Shown piece by piece: positions 37,116 to 46,859 of a DNA stretch of 64,000 nt (position 1 is its first letter; each line of letters starts with the position of its first letter). The stretch lies in contig NZ_CP083740.1 of NCBI RefSeq assembly GCF_020150455.1, forward strand, positions 124,001-188,000. The letters run 5' to 3'. The position numbers and the translations under genes are program-made. The notes below the pieces were generated by a model, which was not told where the DNA came from, made no database searches, and saw nothing but the letters and a program-made list of their open reading frames with translations. This DNA is from Bremerella sp. TYQ1 (GTDB lineage Bacteria; Planctomycetota; Planctomycetia; Pirellulales; Pirellulaceae).

Positions 37116-40100
37116 ATGCAAAAAATCACCAAGCTTCTGGCAGCCAATCGTAGTGAAATTGCTATCCGAATTTTCCGAAGTGCCCACGAATTGGGAATTC
37201 GGACGGTCGGTATGTACTCGTATGAAGACCGTTTCGCGCTGCATCGTTTTAAGGCGGACGAAGCCTATTTGATCGGTCAAGAAGGTGAGCCTGTTCGGGC
37301 CTACCTCGATATCCCCGGTGTAATCCGAATTTGCAAAGAGCATGGCATCGATGCCATTCACCCTGGCTACGGTTTCATGTCGGAAAATCCGGATTTAGCC
37401 GACGCGTGCGAAAAGAACGGCATCATCTTTGTCGGTCCGTCAAAGCATTGTTTGGAAATGCTCGGAGACAAAACGGCCGCAAGAAATGTTGCCAAGCAAG
37501 CCGGAGTGCCCATCCTCGGAGGCAGTGACGCAGCAATCGAAGATGTCGATTCCGGACGCAAGTTGGCCGAGAAGATGGGCTTTCCCATCATCCTGAAAGC
37601 AGCCAAGGGTGGTGGTGGCCGCGGGATGCGAGTCGTTAAATCCGCCGCAGAATTCGACGGAGCATTCAAGGAAGCTCAGCGAGAATCGCTCAACGCTTTC
37701 GGCAGCCCAGATATCTTTATCGAAAAGTTCATCGAGCAGGCTCGGCATATCGAAGTTCAACTGTTGGGCGATAAGCAAGGAAACCTCGTTCATCTTTACG
37801 AACGCGATTGCAGTGTTCAGCGCCGTCATCAGAAGGTCGTTGAAATCGCGCCGGCACCGAATCTCGATCCTAAGACGCGCCAAGGCTTGTGCGATGCGGC
37901 GGTTGCCATCGGTCAGGCGGTTGGATATTACGCCGCAGGAACCGTTGAGTTCTTGGTGGATGCGGCCACCGGAGAGTTCTACTTCATCGAAGTGAATCCC
38001 CGTATTCAAGTCGAGCACACGGTGACCGAAGAAATCACGGGCGTCGATATCGTTAAGTCGCAGATTCTTATCGCACAAGGAGAATCGCTTGATCATCCGG
38101 AGATTGGAATTCCTAAACAAGAATCAGTCACTCCGTTTGGTTTCGCGTTGCAGTGCCGCGTGACGACTGAAGATCCGTCGAACAAATTCATGCCTGACTA
38201 CGGCCGCGTTACCCATTACCGCAGCGGAGCAGGCATGGGAGTTCGCCTCGACGCGGGGACCGCCTTCAGCGGAGCTGTTGTGCATCCTTATTACGATTCA
38301 CTGTTGGTGAAAGTTACCGCCAGGGCGAGAAGGTTTGTCGACGCAACACGACGCATGGAACGTGTCCTACAAGAATTTCGCGTCCGCGGCGTGAAGACAA
38401 ACATCCCGTTTCTAATTCGGTTGATGAACAACAAGACGTTTGTCGATGGAAACTGCACAACACGGTTCATCGACGAAACGCCTGACTTGATGCAGTTTAC
38501 GCCACGAAAAGATCGGGCCACCAAACTGTTAAAGTTCCTCGGCGATATTGCCGTCAATGGAAATTCGCTTGTCAAAGATCGAGCCGTTTCTAAACGTCGC
38601 GATCCGGCACCGACACCTAAAATCGATAACGACGCGGCACTGCCAAAAGGATCGCGAGACCGCTTCAAGGAACTAGGCGTTGAAAAATTTGCCCAGTGGG
38701 TTCGCGATCAGGATCAACTGCTCTTCACCGATACAACGTTCCGTGATGCCCATCAAAGCTTGTTGGCGACCCGCGTGCGAACCAACGATTTGCTGAACAT
38801 CTCGCCAGCCTATGCCCACAATTGTGCTGACATGTTCTCACTCGAAATGTGGGGCGGAGCAACGTTCGACACGACGATGCGTTTCCTTAAGGAATCGCCG
38901 TGGCAGCGTCTGGCCGACATGCGTGAACGAATCCCGAACATCTTGTTTCAAATGCTTCTGCGTGCATCGAATGCGGTTGGCTATACCAATTATCCCGACA
39001 ACGTCGTGAAGGCATTCGTCGAAGAAGCTTCGCAGGCCGGGATGGATGTTTTCCGCGTCTTTGATGCGCTGAACTGGGTGCCTAACATGAAGGTCGCCAT
39101 GGATGCGGTCATCGAGTCAGGCGGAATCTGTGAAGCTTCGATTTGCTACACCGGCGACATCAGCAATCCGAAGCGAGACAAATATAACCTGCAGTACTAC
39201 GTTGACCTGGCAAAACAGTTGGAGTCGATGGGGGCTCACTTCCTAGCCATTAAGGATATGGCTGGTTTGTGTAAGCCAACCGCGGCACGAAAGCTGATCA
39301 AAACGTTGCGTGAGGAAATTGGTCTACCGATTCATTTCCACACGCACGACACGGCTGGGATTCAGGCCGCGTCGATCATGGAAGGAGCCGAAGTTGGACT
39401 CGACATTGCCGATGCCGCGATGGCCCCTCTCTCAGGCGGAACCTCGCAGCCGAACTTGAACACGGTGGTCGAAATGCTCCGTGGTACCCCGCAGGAAAGC
39501 AAGCTGGGCACGAAGCAGATCGATGAAATCGCAGAATACTGGCGTTCCGTTCGCGAGTTCTATACTCCTTTCGAGAGCACCGTTTTGCCGGCGACGGCCG
39601 ACTTGTATCGGCACGAAATGCCTGGTGGTCAGTACACCAACTTGTTCCAACAGGCCCACGCGCTGGGGCTATCGGATCAATGGTCTGAGATCTGCGAGAT
39701 CTACGCTCAAGTCAACGAAATGCTGGGTGATATCGTCAAAGTGACCCCCACATCCAAGGCGGTCGGCGACATGGCGCTGTTTATGGTGGCCAACGACCTG
39801 ACACCGGAAGACGTGCTGAACCCGGATCGGGAACTTGCCTTCCCGGCTTCGGTGAAGGACTTGCTCGGTGGCCGCATGGGACAGCCGCCCGGCGGTTTTC
39901 CCGAGCCGCTTCAGAAGCGAGTAATGCGCGACGAAGCGGTTCTCACCTCTCGTCCCGGCGAATCGTTCGAGCCAGCCGACTTTGATGCCGCGGCGGAAAA
40001 AGTCGAGCAATTGCTCGGCCGCAAACCGAAGCGAAACGAAGTGGTTTCGTACCTATTGTATCCGAAGGTGTACGAGGACTTCGCCAAGCATCAAGTCACC

Positions 40101-40559
40101 TATGGTGATACCAGCGGGCTGCCGACGCCGGTCTTCTTCTACGGACAGGAACCTGCCGAAGAGTTGGTCATTGATATCGAAACCGGCAAGACGCTCATCG
40201 TGAAGTTCTTGACGGTCAGCGATCCTCATCCGGACGGATCACGAGTCGTTTTCTTCGAGCTCAACGGTCAGCCCCGCGAGGTCAGCATCATCGATCAATC
40301 GCTCGAGTCGGACGTTCCGAAACGTCAGAAAGCGGATGCTGCCGATCCGAAGCAGATTGGTTCCTCGATGCCGGGCATGGTGGTGACGATTGCAGTCGAG
40401 CCGGGAGAAAAAGTTGCCAAGGGGCAGAAACTCCTTTCGCTGGAAGCCATGAAAATGGAAACCACTGTCTACGCCGAAGTCGATGGCACCGTCGAGGACG
40501 TCTTGGTCAAACCAGGCAGTCAGGTCGAAACGGGCGACTTGATGATCAAGTTGTCGTAA
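37116..40559 (+). CDS. pyc: Pyruvate carboxylase
   Basis: Biotin enzyme converting pyruvate, bicarbonate and ATP to oxaloacetate (anaplerosis). The single 1147-residue chain holds all domains: biotin carboxylase (about 1-450; KAAKGGGGRGMRVV ATP loop, EVNPRIQVEHTVTEE), carboxyltransferase (about 530-800; FTDTTFRDAHQSLLATRVR, HFHTHDT) and a biotinyl domain at the C-terminus. Biotin attaches to Lys1113 in EAMKMET. The next gene, four bases downstream, encodes the biotin ligase that would modify this Lys. Length and domain order match family norms. Confidence 0.97.
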   Translation: MQKITKLLAANRSEIAIRIFRSAHELGIRTVGMYSYEDRFALHRFKADEAYLIGQEGEPVRAYLDIPGVIRICKEHGIDAIHPGYGFMSENPDLADACEKNGIIFVGPSKHCLEMLGDKTAARNVAKQAGVPILGGSDAAIEDVDSGRKLAEKMGFPIILKAAKGGGGRGMRVVKSAAEFDGAFKEAQRESLNAFGSPDIFIEKFIEQARHIEVQLLGDKQGNLVHLYERDCSVQRRHQKVVEIAPAPNLDPKTRQGLCDAAVAIGQAVGYYAAGTVEFLVDAATGEFYFIEVNPRIQVEHTVTEEITGVDIVKSQILIAQGESLDHPEIGIPKQESVTPFGFALQCRVTTEDPSNKFMPDYGRVTHYRSGAGMGVRLDAGTAFSGAVVHPYYDSLLVKVTARARRFVDATRRMERVLQEFRVRGVKTNIPFLIRLMNNKTFVDGNCTTRFIDETPDLMQFTPRKDRATKLLKFLGDIAVNGNSLVKDRAVSKRRDPAPTPKIDNDAALPKGSRDRFKELGVEKFAQWVRDQDQLLFTDTTFRDAHQSLLATRVRTNDLLNISPAYAHNCADMFSLEMWGGATFDTTMRFLKESPWQRLADMRERIPNILFQMLLRASNAVGYTNYPDNVVKAFVEEASQAGMDVFRVFDALNWVPNMKVAMDAVIESGGICEASICYTGDISNPKRDKYNLQYYVDLAKQLESMGAHFLAIKDMAGLCKPTAARKLIKTLREEIGLPIHFHTHDTAGIQAASIMEGAEVGLDIADAAMAPLSGGTSQPNLNTVVEMLRGTPQESKLGTKQIDEIAEYWRSVREFYTPFESTVLPATADLYRHEMPGGQYTNLFQQAHALGLSDQWSEICEIYAQVNEMLGDIVKVTPTSKAVGDMALFMVANDLTPEDVLNPDRELAFPASVKDLLGGRMGQPPGGFPEPLQKRVMRDEAVLTSRPGESFEPADFDAAAEKVEQLLGRKPKRNEVVSYLLYPKVYEDFAKHQVTYGDTSGLPTPVFFYGQEPAEELVIDIETGKTLIVKFLTVSDPHPDGSRVVFFELNGQPREVSIIDQSLESDVPKRQKADAADPKQIGSSMPGMVVTIAVEPGEKVAKGQKLLSLEAMKMETTVYAEVDGTVEDVLVKPGSQVETGDLMIKLS

Positions 40560-40562
40560 GCG

Positions 40563-41351
40563 ATGAGTGACTGGTTTCCTGAACTTGTCGTTGGCGAAAT
40601 TGAACGCCAGGCGTTCTTTGCCAATGTGGATGTCTTCGACGAGATCTCGTCCACGTCGGACCATGCATTGGCCGAACTGGAAGCGTACTCGAGCCGCTTA
40701 CCGGCATTGGTGGTTGCCCGGCGGCAGACCAAAGGGCGCGGCAGGGGAACGCGTAGCTGGTTTGCCGGGGACGGGGCACTGACGTTTTCCGCTTTATACG
40801 GAACTGCGGACATTCCGATGTCTCCCAGCGACTGGCCGCGCTGCTCGCTGGTGGCCGGCGTGGCCATGTGCCAAACGCTGGAGGCACTCGCCCCGGATTG
40901 TCTCGTACAAGTCAAGTGGCCGAACGATGTCTATCTGGCTGGGCGAAAAGTGTGCGGAATCCTGGTCGAAAAACGTGATCTCGCCGAACCGATTCTTTGT
41001 GTCGGCGTCGGCGTGAACGTGAACAACTCGCTGGAGAATGCTCCGCAGGATGTGCAGCAGCGGGCCATCGCGCTAACAGATGTGACGCACCGGGAACATT
41101 TCCTGCCGGAGATTTTGCTCGAATTCCTCGTTCGATTCCGTGAACTCTGTGCGGCGAATTCTGCTTCGCTTACCGCGCTGTTGCCGTATTGGCAAACGCA
41201 TTGCTTGTTAACAGGCAGATCGGTCGAGACGACCCAGGCGGGGCGAACGTTCACTGGCGTTTGCCATGGCATCGACGAGCAAGGTGGCCTCTTGATCGAA
41301 ACTTCGTCGGGGCGAAGAACGATCGTTTCTGGCGAAATCGTTCGATGGTAG
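40563..41351 (+). CDS. birA: Biotin--[carboxylase] ligase
   Basis: Attaches biotin to carboxylase acceptor domains. The 262-residue protein has the catalytic core (about 25-210): RRQTKGRGRGTRSW is the biotin/ATP loop, and QVKWPNDVYLAGRKVCGILVE is the conserved central motif. A small C-terminal SH3-like domain follows. There is no N-terminal HTH, so it is a monofunctional ligase and not a BirA-type repressor. It follows pyc after a three-base gap, so the two are probably translated together. Confidence 0.94.
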   Translation: MSDWFPELVVGEIERQAFFANVDVFDEISSTSDHALAELEAYSSRLPALVVARRQTKGRGRGTRSWFAGDGALTFSALYGTADIPMSPSDWPRCSLVAGVAMCQTLEALAPDCLVQVKWPNDVYLAGRKVCGILVEKRDLAEPILCVGVGVNVNNSLENAPQDVQQRAIALTDVTHREHFLPEILLEFLVRFRELCAANSASLTALLPYWQTHCLLTGRSVETTQAGRTFTGVCHGIDEQGGLLIETSSGRRTIVSGEIVRW

Positions 41352-41354
41352 CGG

Positions 41355-42161
41355 CTACTGCATGTGGCAGAAGTGGTAGAGGAAAATTCCGGTCGCCATC
41401 GCCACGTTCAGCGAATCGCTTCCGCGCTGCATCGGAATGGTGATCTGATGGGTACACTCGGCGAGGGTAGCATCCTCGAGGCCGAAACCTTCGTTGCCGA
41501 CCAACAGAACGCTGCGAGGGGCTCGTTTGACTTCGGAAAGTAGTGTCGCATCGTTCGATAGAACCGTAGCGAAGGTCTCGAATTGCCAGCGACGGAGTTG
41601 CTTCAAATCGCTCAGGAAGTCGGCCGATTCGACGATCGGAATCTTGAAGGCATGTCCGGTCGAAACGCGTAGCGAACGCCGAGAAAACGGATCGGCACAC
41701 CCCGCATCCAGCAAAATGGCATCGGCGCCGAAGGCACATGCCGCGCGAATGATCGCGCCGAGATTCTCGTAATCGCCGATTTTCGAGGCGGCTAAAACGG
41801 TTGAATGAGGAGGAATCTCTGCGGAGAACGCGTCGCTGATGCCACTCCGATCCTGCCGCTTACCACACGCCATGATGCCGCGGTGGAAGTTATAGCCAAC
41901 CAACTGTTGGATGACCGACCGCGCGAGTACGTAGATTGGGAACTGCCCGCGGCGATGCTCTGGCAGTGCGGGAAGCTTGGCTTCGTTGTCGACTAAAACG
42001 GAGTCGACATGCAAGTCACTCTCGAGCAAACGTTGGACGAGGAACTGGCTTTCAGCGACGAAGTAACCGTCGCGCATGTGGACTTTTCGCTCGTATTCTC
42101 GCTGGTAACGAACGAGCCGGGGATCTTCTGGCGAGGTGACGTGGACGATGTTCTCGGACAT
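41355..42161 (-). CDS. SpoU/TrmH-family RNA 2'-O-methyltransferase
   Basis: SPOUT-fold enzyme that methylates ribose in tRNA or rRNA using S-adenosylmethionine. The N-terminal substrate-binding part (about 1-105) resembles the SpoU_sub_bind type. The catalytic domain has motif 1 DYENLGAIIRAACAFGADA, motif 2 LLVGNEGFGLEDA and motif 3 ITIPMQRGSDSLNVAMATGIFLY, forming the trefoil knot. The 268-residue length fits. It ends three bases from the convergent biotin ligase gene. The RNA target is unknown. Confidence 0.91.
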   Translation of the reverse strand: MSENIVHVTSPEDPRLVRYQREYERKVHMRDGYFVAESQFLVQRLLESDLHVDSVLVDNEAKLPALPEHRRGQFPIYVLARSVIQQLVGYNFHRGIMACGKRQDRSGISDAFSAEIPPHSTVLAASKIGDYENLGAIIRAACAFGADAILLDAGCADPFSRRSLRVSTGHAFKIPIVESADFLSDLKQLRRWQFETFATVLSNDATLLSEVKRAPRSVLLVGNEGFGLEDATLAECTHQITIPMQRGSDSLNVAMATGIFLYHFCHMQ

Positions 42162-42536
42162 AGAACGCTATTGTACCGAGTGCCACGTGAGGACGAAGAG
42201 GGCGTCGGAAATCACGGGAAAAGTAGGGCGAAGTTGTCAAGGAACGGCAGCTGCTTGTCTGTCATTCTAGCGAAAAAGTGTACGCAGGTCGCATGATTGC
42301 TGAGGGGGAATAGATCCCCTTATTTTCGAAGAAATGAACCGCGAAAATGACCTCAAAACGATCTGAAAGCGACACACCTCGTGCAAATATGATGAATAAT
42401 CGTTGTAGACTGTGCGCATAATACCTTAAAATGGCGCACGAAACAGATGGCGGTGGCTCGATTGGAAAATAAGGGATTTCTAAACGTCGCTAATTTCTGC
42501 TGGCGACTGCCCTGATGCACGACAGGGCTTCGAACG
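42162..42536. other. Intergenic region, 375 bases
   Basis: Upstream of the methyltransferase gene (minus strand) and downstream of the Cys-rich lipoprotein terminator. No credible gene or structured RNA was recognised. Confidence 0.4.
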
Positions 42537-42573
42537 CAAAAAGCCCTTGGAGCTGGGAAACCTCCAAGGGCTG
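42537..42573 (-). terminator. Intrinsic terminator after the Cys-rich lipoprotein gene
   Basis: On the minus strand AGCCCTTGGAG (42572-42562) pairs perfectly with CTCCAAGGGCT (42552-42542), followed by a run of five T. It probably ends a porin-lipoprotein transcript. Confidence 0.9.
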
Positions 42574-42609
42574 AGTCGGAATTCCTCTGAGTCGGGCGGA
42601 GAGAGACGC

Positions 42610-43131
42610 TTACCAGGCCGGAGCGAAGAAAGTCGTCTGTTCGATCACCACCGGGGGCATCGGTGGAACTTCCGATGGCGATGGTTCTGGGTTAACGTTG
42701 GCCGGAACCGGTTGGGCTCCTTCGATGGGCGTGCCGTAGTCGATGCTGTAGCCGCAAGCTGGATCGCCACAAGCACCGTTACAGTTGTTGCCGCAACCGC
42801 AGCCATTTCCGTAGCAGCCGTTGTCGACGACGTTCCATTTCACTTCGCAGTCAGGGCATTTGTACTCGAACTTCGTCAACTGTTTCACCGAGCGAACTTT
42901 GCCGCACTTCAGTGGCGAGCAGCAATCTTCCCAGGGGAAGCGAACGGCAGGGATGCAGACGTCTTTGCACTTGTCGGCATAGCAGTTATGCGCGACTTCA
43001 ATTTCCTTCACTTCCGGCGAACAGGTCTTGCCGTACGACGAGCAGCACGTCGGTGTGCAGCATTTTGTCGTGCAGCAGCCACTGCCGAAAAACAGCAGGC
43101 CGAGGCCAATCATGGCGAGGTAACGGTTCAT
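42610..43131 (-). CDS. Cys-rich lipoprotein, 173 residues
   Basis: Start ATG 43131 has GGAGAG six bases upstream. The signal ends at a lipobox (LLFFGSGC). The protein has 21 cysteines, many as CC, CxxC or CxC pairs: KCCTPTCC, KCPDC, GCGCGNNC, and a zinc-ribbon-like FEYKCPDCEVKW. A Pro-rich tail closes the protein. Related Cys-rich lipoproteins are common in planctomycetes but no function is established; disulfide-stabilised envelope protein or metal binding are the plausible choices. It is 93 bases downstream of the porin gene on the same strand. Confidence 0.8.
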   Translation of the reverse strand: MNRYLAMIGLGLLFFGSGCCTTKCCTPTCCSSYGKTCSPEVKEIEVAHNCYADKCKDVCIPAVRFPWEDCCSPLKCGKVRSVKQLTKFEYKCPDCEVKWNVVDNGCYGNGCGCGNNCNGACGDPACGYSIDYGTPIEGAQPVPANVNPEPSPSEVPPMPPVVIEQTTFFAPAW

Positions 43132-43224
43132 GGAGAACTCTCCGTATTTGTTTTAACTTTGGTATTTCAGGAATTGCCTGATTCGTGGTCAAACCAGGCA
43201 ATAAAGTTGCTTAGGTCGGCCGGT

Positions 43225-44685
43225 TTAGAAGTCGACCATGAAACGGACACCGTAGATGTCGTACCAGCCGGCGTCGGTTCCGATGCCTGCGATCTGGCGA
43301 TCCGAGAGGCGACCGTTGATGTAGTTGAACTGAACGCGTGCGTTCGGGTTCCACCACCAGTTCAAACCAAACGTGGCACTTTCGCCGACACCACCAAAGA
43401 CGTCCGCATCGGTGTAGTCGCCGTACGAGTAACGTGCGGCCACTTGCCAGGCACCCCAGCCGTAGCTCTTGCAACCGTCGCAACGATTGACGAGCCAGAA
43501 GTTTTCCAGCGGCTTGGTGCGGCCGAGCGTACCGGAGTCGCGTTCCCATGGCGTGTATTCGCCGGTCAGCCAGTAAGCGGCGTAGACATAGCCACCACCG
43601 AAGTCGACATCTTCCGCGCCAGATCGGTTGGCGTGGGCAGTCATGTATTCGCCGACGAGCGAGAACGCACCAATGTTCAGCACACCTTCCAAGCCAAGCA
43701 GTTGGTAGTTGGAAGCGCCGATGCTGCCGGTGTCGATCCAGCGTTGGCCGGAACGTGCTTCAGGACGAGTACGGAAACGATCGTCGCCGCCGCTGCCTGG
43801 GAATGCGGCCGAACCAGAAACAGCCCAGTGAGCGTAACCGCGACCCCCAGAGGTTTCGTCGTACCAAATGGTGTTGGCCAGACGACCAGCAATTTCCGAT
43901 TGATAGTTGTCGGTACGTTGACCCCCAGTCGTGGCCAGGTCGTCCATCAGGAAGACGCCGTAACGCCAGTTCCAAGCTTGGTTGTCCGAAACGCCGTACG
44001 ATTGCAAACCGAGACGACGAGCATCTTGGTTAAAAGCTTCGACAACGAAGGGGCGTTCGAGGAAGACGTTGTAACGGCTGGAGTTCAAGTGGTCCAAACC
44101 GTAAGGACGCTTTTGATTACCGAGCAATACGGTGTGCAGAAACGGTAGATGGTTCCAGCCGAGGTAAGCGTCTTTGAAGGAAAGATTGTCCGGAGCAGCG
44201 AACTCCATTTCAATCTTGTATTCCATGTTTTCCCAGACATCACCCTTCACGCCGAATCGCAAACGACGGAATCCGATGAAGTCGCCGGGGCTTTGGTTGG
44301 GGTCGCCTGTTTCGATGAAGTTGGGAAGTTCCGATTCTTGGGGAAAGCCCCAGTAATCGAAGTGCACACGGCCAGACCACTTTTGGGTCGGCTTCATGAT
44401 GATGTCGACTTCTTTGCAGACATCCTCTTGGGCTTCTTTGGCGTCTGCTTCCAACGCTTCAACGCGTTCAAGCAAGTTGTAATATGAGGTCGCGGAGACG
44501 GTGTCGACTTGAGGCAAAGCCTGAGGGACGTCCGGGGTCGCGTAAAACTGCTGAGGAGGTGCGGACACCGGCTGCGCATAGTTCGCATTCGGTGCGTTGT
44601 AGTACGTCTCTTGTGCCGCAGCGAGAGACGGGATTAGTGCGCCGAGGCAAATGCCCAAGGCGCGACAAGTCCAACTAGTTTTCAT
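43225..44685 (-). CDS. Outer-membrane porin, OprO/OprP-like
   Basis: Predicted 486-residue beta-barrel. ATG 44685 (MKTSWTCRALGICLGALIPS) begins a Sec signal and has GGAAA upstream; GTG 44706 is less likely. A short coiled-coil (YYNLLERVEALEADAKEAQEDV, given here in part) at about 75-95 precedes the barrel, which has alternating patterns and aromatic girdles (GFRRLRFGVKGDVWENMEYKIEMEF-like strands) and ends in a terminal Phe (RFMVDF), the usual barrel-assembly signal. Family resemblance is to phosphate-selective porins O/P; whether it transports phosphate is not shown. Confidence 0.87.
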   Translation of the reverse strand: MKTSWTCRALGICLGALIPSLAAAQETYYNAPNANYAQPVSAPPQQFYATPDVPQALPQVDTVSATSYYNLLERVEALEADAKEAQEDVCKEVDIIMKPTQKWSGRVHFDYWGFPQESELPNFIETGDPNQSPGDFIGFRRLRFGVKGDVWENMEYKIEMEFAAPDNLSFKDAYLGWNHLPFLHTVLLGNQKRPYGLDHLNSSRYNVFLERPFVVEAFNQDARRLGLQSYGVSDNQAWNWRYGVFLMDDLATTGGQRTDNYQSEIAGRLANTIWYDETSGGRGYAHWAVSGSAAFPGSGGDDRFRTRPEARSGQRWIDTGSIGASNYQLLGLEGVLNIGAFSLVGEYMTAHANRSGAEDVDFGGGYVYAAYWLTGEYTPWERDSGTLGRTKPLENFWLVNRCDGCKSYGWGAWQVAARYSYGDYTDADVFGGVGESATFGLNWWWNPNARVQFNYINGRLSDRQIAGIGTDAGWYDIYGVRFMVDF

Positions 44686-44973
44686 CGTGTGGTTTCCATA
44701 CTTCACGAATAACGTTCATCCTGAACGAAAGTGACCAATGCCGTTAAGTGCGATAATCGGTACGTACCTTAAGAGTGGCAGATCGATTCCCAGCGGTACC
44801 AAAAATCCGCTACGGCAGCGAGAATCGCGAGAAGAGTTGAAATCGCTCGATGACGCGCTTCAGGCGCATCCGTTACATTCGGAACGGAAAACCATTTCAA
44901 CCGTTACAACAGTTGCTAGCGGCATAAAAGAATCGAAGAGGGTAACGCGATTTCTGCTAACGGTTGTTACAAC

Positions 44974-45009
44974 AAAAAAGAGCGACGCCTGAAAATTCAG
45001 ACGTCGCTC
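44974..45009 (-). terminator. Intrinsic terminator after the SulP gene
   Basis: On the minus strand GAGCGACG (45009-45002) pairs with CGTCGCTC (44987-44980), with an inner CTGAA/TTCAG extension across one mismatch, followed by six T. Confidence 0.88.
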
Positions 45010-45098
45010 GCAGTCTTGTAAGGGGCGTTAATACGGCTATTTACATAGTCTTAACAAAGCCACGGCATTCCGTATTCCGGTTATAACGGCTGAACCAG

Positions 45099-46829
45099 TC
45101 AGGTCGCCGTGGCGCCTCCCTTAAGCGAGCTAGTTTCCGTTTGGGCGTGGCTATTATTTTGGCTGCTCGATTCTTCATGTCCGTTCCCATTGGGGCGGAT
45201 CTCGACTTCCTTCTGGAACTTGCCGTGCAGCATGTTCCAGTCGACCGTTAACGTCGCTCCGGTCTTTTCATGCTGCTTGGCCCAATCCATGAGGGTCTCG
45301 AAACAGGCATGATCGACGTAGCTTAGGTTGGTGAGATCGACATGCAGATCAACGCCATCGGGAACTTGTTCCAATCGCTGCGTCAGGATCGGCAGGCGTA
45401 GGAACGTGGCAGCTCCGTTCAAGCTGAGCGTGGCTTGGCCTTCTTCTTCGTTGATGTACAAGTCGGCTTCAAAGCGAGTGAATGTCACCAGCAGTTTGAC
45501 CGCGGAAAGCACGATGCCGGCGACCACCCCAATGAGCAGGTCGAAGCTGACAATCAGAGTGACGGTGGTGGCGTAGATGGCGAATTCGGACCAGCTGGTT
45601 TTGTACAGTTCTTTGATCTGCTTGATGTTCAACAGCTTGAAGCCCGTGTAAACGAGCAACGCCCCCAGTGCGGCCCTGGGCACAAGCGTCAAGATTTGCG
45701 GCAGGAAGACGATGAACAGCAGAAGCCATGCCCCATGCATGATGGTCGCCCCACGGGTTTGACCGCCGGCGTTGACGTTGGCCGAACTCCGAACGATGAC
45801 GCCGGTCATCGGCAGGGCACCGACCAAACCGCAAGCCATGTTGCCGATACCTTGGGCGGTTAGTTCTTTATCGTGATTGGTTTTGTGGCCTTGCTTCATC
45901 TTGTCGACCGCCGTGGCACATAAAAGCGTTTCGGCACTTGCCACGAGCGCGATCACCAATGCTGAGATGTAAACGGCCGGATCGACGATAATGGACGTCC
46001 ATTCAGGAGTGGTGTTCAGGAACGAAACTTCTTCGAGCAAGTTTTGCGGAACGTCCAAGTTCTTCAGCGGGAAGTTCCACACAATGGCAACGACGGTTGC
46101 CAAGACGATGCCCAGCAGGGCAGCGGGGATCAGTTTCAGTTGTTTCGGAGCGAACGATTGCCACAAAATCATGGTGACAATCGTGATAATCCCGATGGTC
46201 GCGGCGAGATGATGCGACGGTAATTCGCCGGTCGTGTCGAAGCATTTCCAGATCGCTTCGGGAATGGTGGCCATGTACTGGAGGCCGCCATGGGCCTTGT
46301 GACCGTGCCACAAGGCTTCATGGTCGAGCATCACATGGAACTGGCTGACGATGATCAGTAAGCCGATACCTGCGAGCATGCCGTTGATGACCGCAGGCGA
46401 GACGGCTTGGAACCAACGACCGATCATCAGCTTTCCGGCCACAACCTGGATGAGGCCAGCGACCAACACGGAAAATCCGAGGGCCGACAATGCATAGATC
46501 ATCGCGGAATCGTCGGCCGATTCCTCGGCGACCGTTGCGAAGCCGAGGAACTTTGCTTTCTGCTGCGCGATGATGTCTGCCACGATGACAAACAAGCCAG
46601 CCGCAGGGCCACTGACTTGCAAGGGCGATCCGCTGAAAATCCCGACGATCAAACCACCGATGATCCCGGTGATTAACGCGCGTGCAGGATTGACGCCGAC
46701 CGCCACAGCAATCCCGATACAAAGGGGCAGGGCAACAAGAAAGACAACGATCGAAGAGATGAAGTCTTTCTTGAAAACGCCTGGGAAGTAACCAGGTGTT
46801 TCAGGTTTGCTGGTGTCTTGCGTAGCCAT
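45099..46829 (-). CDS. SulP-family anion transporter with STAS domain (probable bicarbonate)
   Basis: Membrane transporter with about 12-14 helices. GSPLQVSGPAAGLFVIVADII, typical of the SulP fold's first half, and MACGLVGALPMTGVIVRSSANV, of the second, are present. A STAS domain occupies about 460-555 (VDLHVDLTNLSYVDHACFETL). The upstream gene, 30 bases away on the same strand, encodes a beta-carbonic anhydrase; this pairing points to bicarbonate as substrate, not sulfate, though that is inference. Length 576 is normal. Confidence 0.9.
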   Translation of the reverse strand: MATQDTSKPETPGYFPGVFKKDFISSIVVFLVALPLCIGIAVAVGVNPARALITGIIGGLIVGIFSGSPLQVSGPAAGLFVIVADIIAQQKAKFLGFATVAEESADDSAMIYALSALGFSVLVAGLIQVVAGKLMIGRWFQAVSPAVINGMLAGIGLLIIVSQFHVMLDHEALWHGHKAHGGLQYMATIPEAIWKCFDTTGELPSHHLAATIGIITIVTMILWQSFAPKQLKLIPAALLGIVLATVVAIVWNFPLKNLDVPQNLLEEVSFLNTTPEWTSIIVDPAVYISALVIALVASAETLLCATAVDKMKQGHKTNHDKELTAQGIGNMACGLVGALPMTGVIVRSSANVNAGGQTRGATIMHGAWLLLFIVFLPQILTLVPRAALGALLVYTGFKLLNIKQIKELYKTSWSEFAIYATTVTLIVSFDLLIGVVAGIVLSAVKLLVTFTRFEADLYINEEEGQATLSLNGAATFLRLPILTQRLEQVPDGVDLHVDLTNLSYVDHACFETLMDWAKQHEKTGATLTVDWNMLHGKFQKEVEIRPNGNGHEESSSQNNSHAQTETSSLKGGATAT

Positions 46830-46859
46830 GTGGTTGTTTCCGAAAAGGTTTTCCAGAGA

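Noticed and set aside
42547..44148. 533-codon plus-strand open frame
   Set aside because: It is antisense to the porin and Cys-rich lipoprotein genes, which have signals, family motifs and a terminator; the product has no recognisable features.
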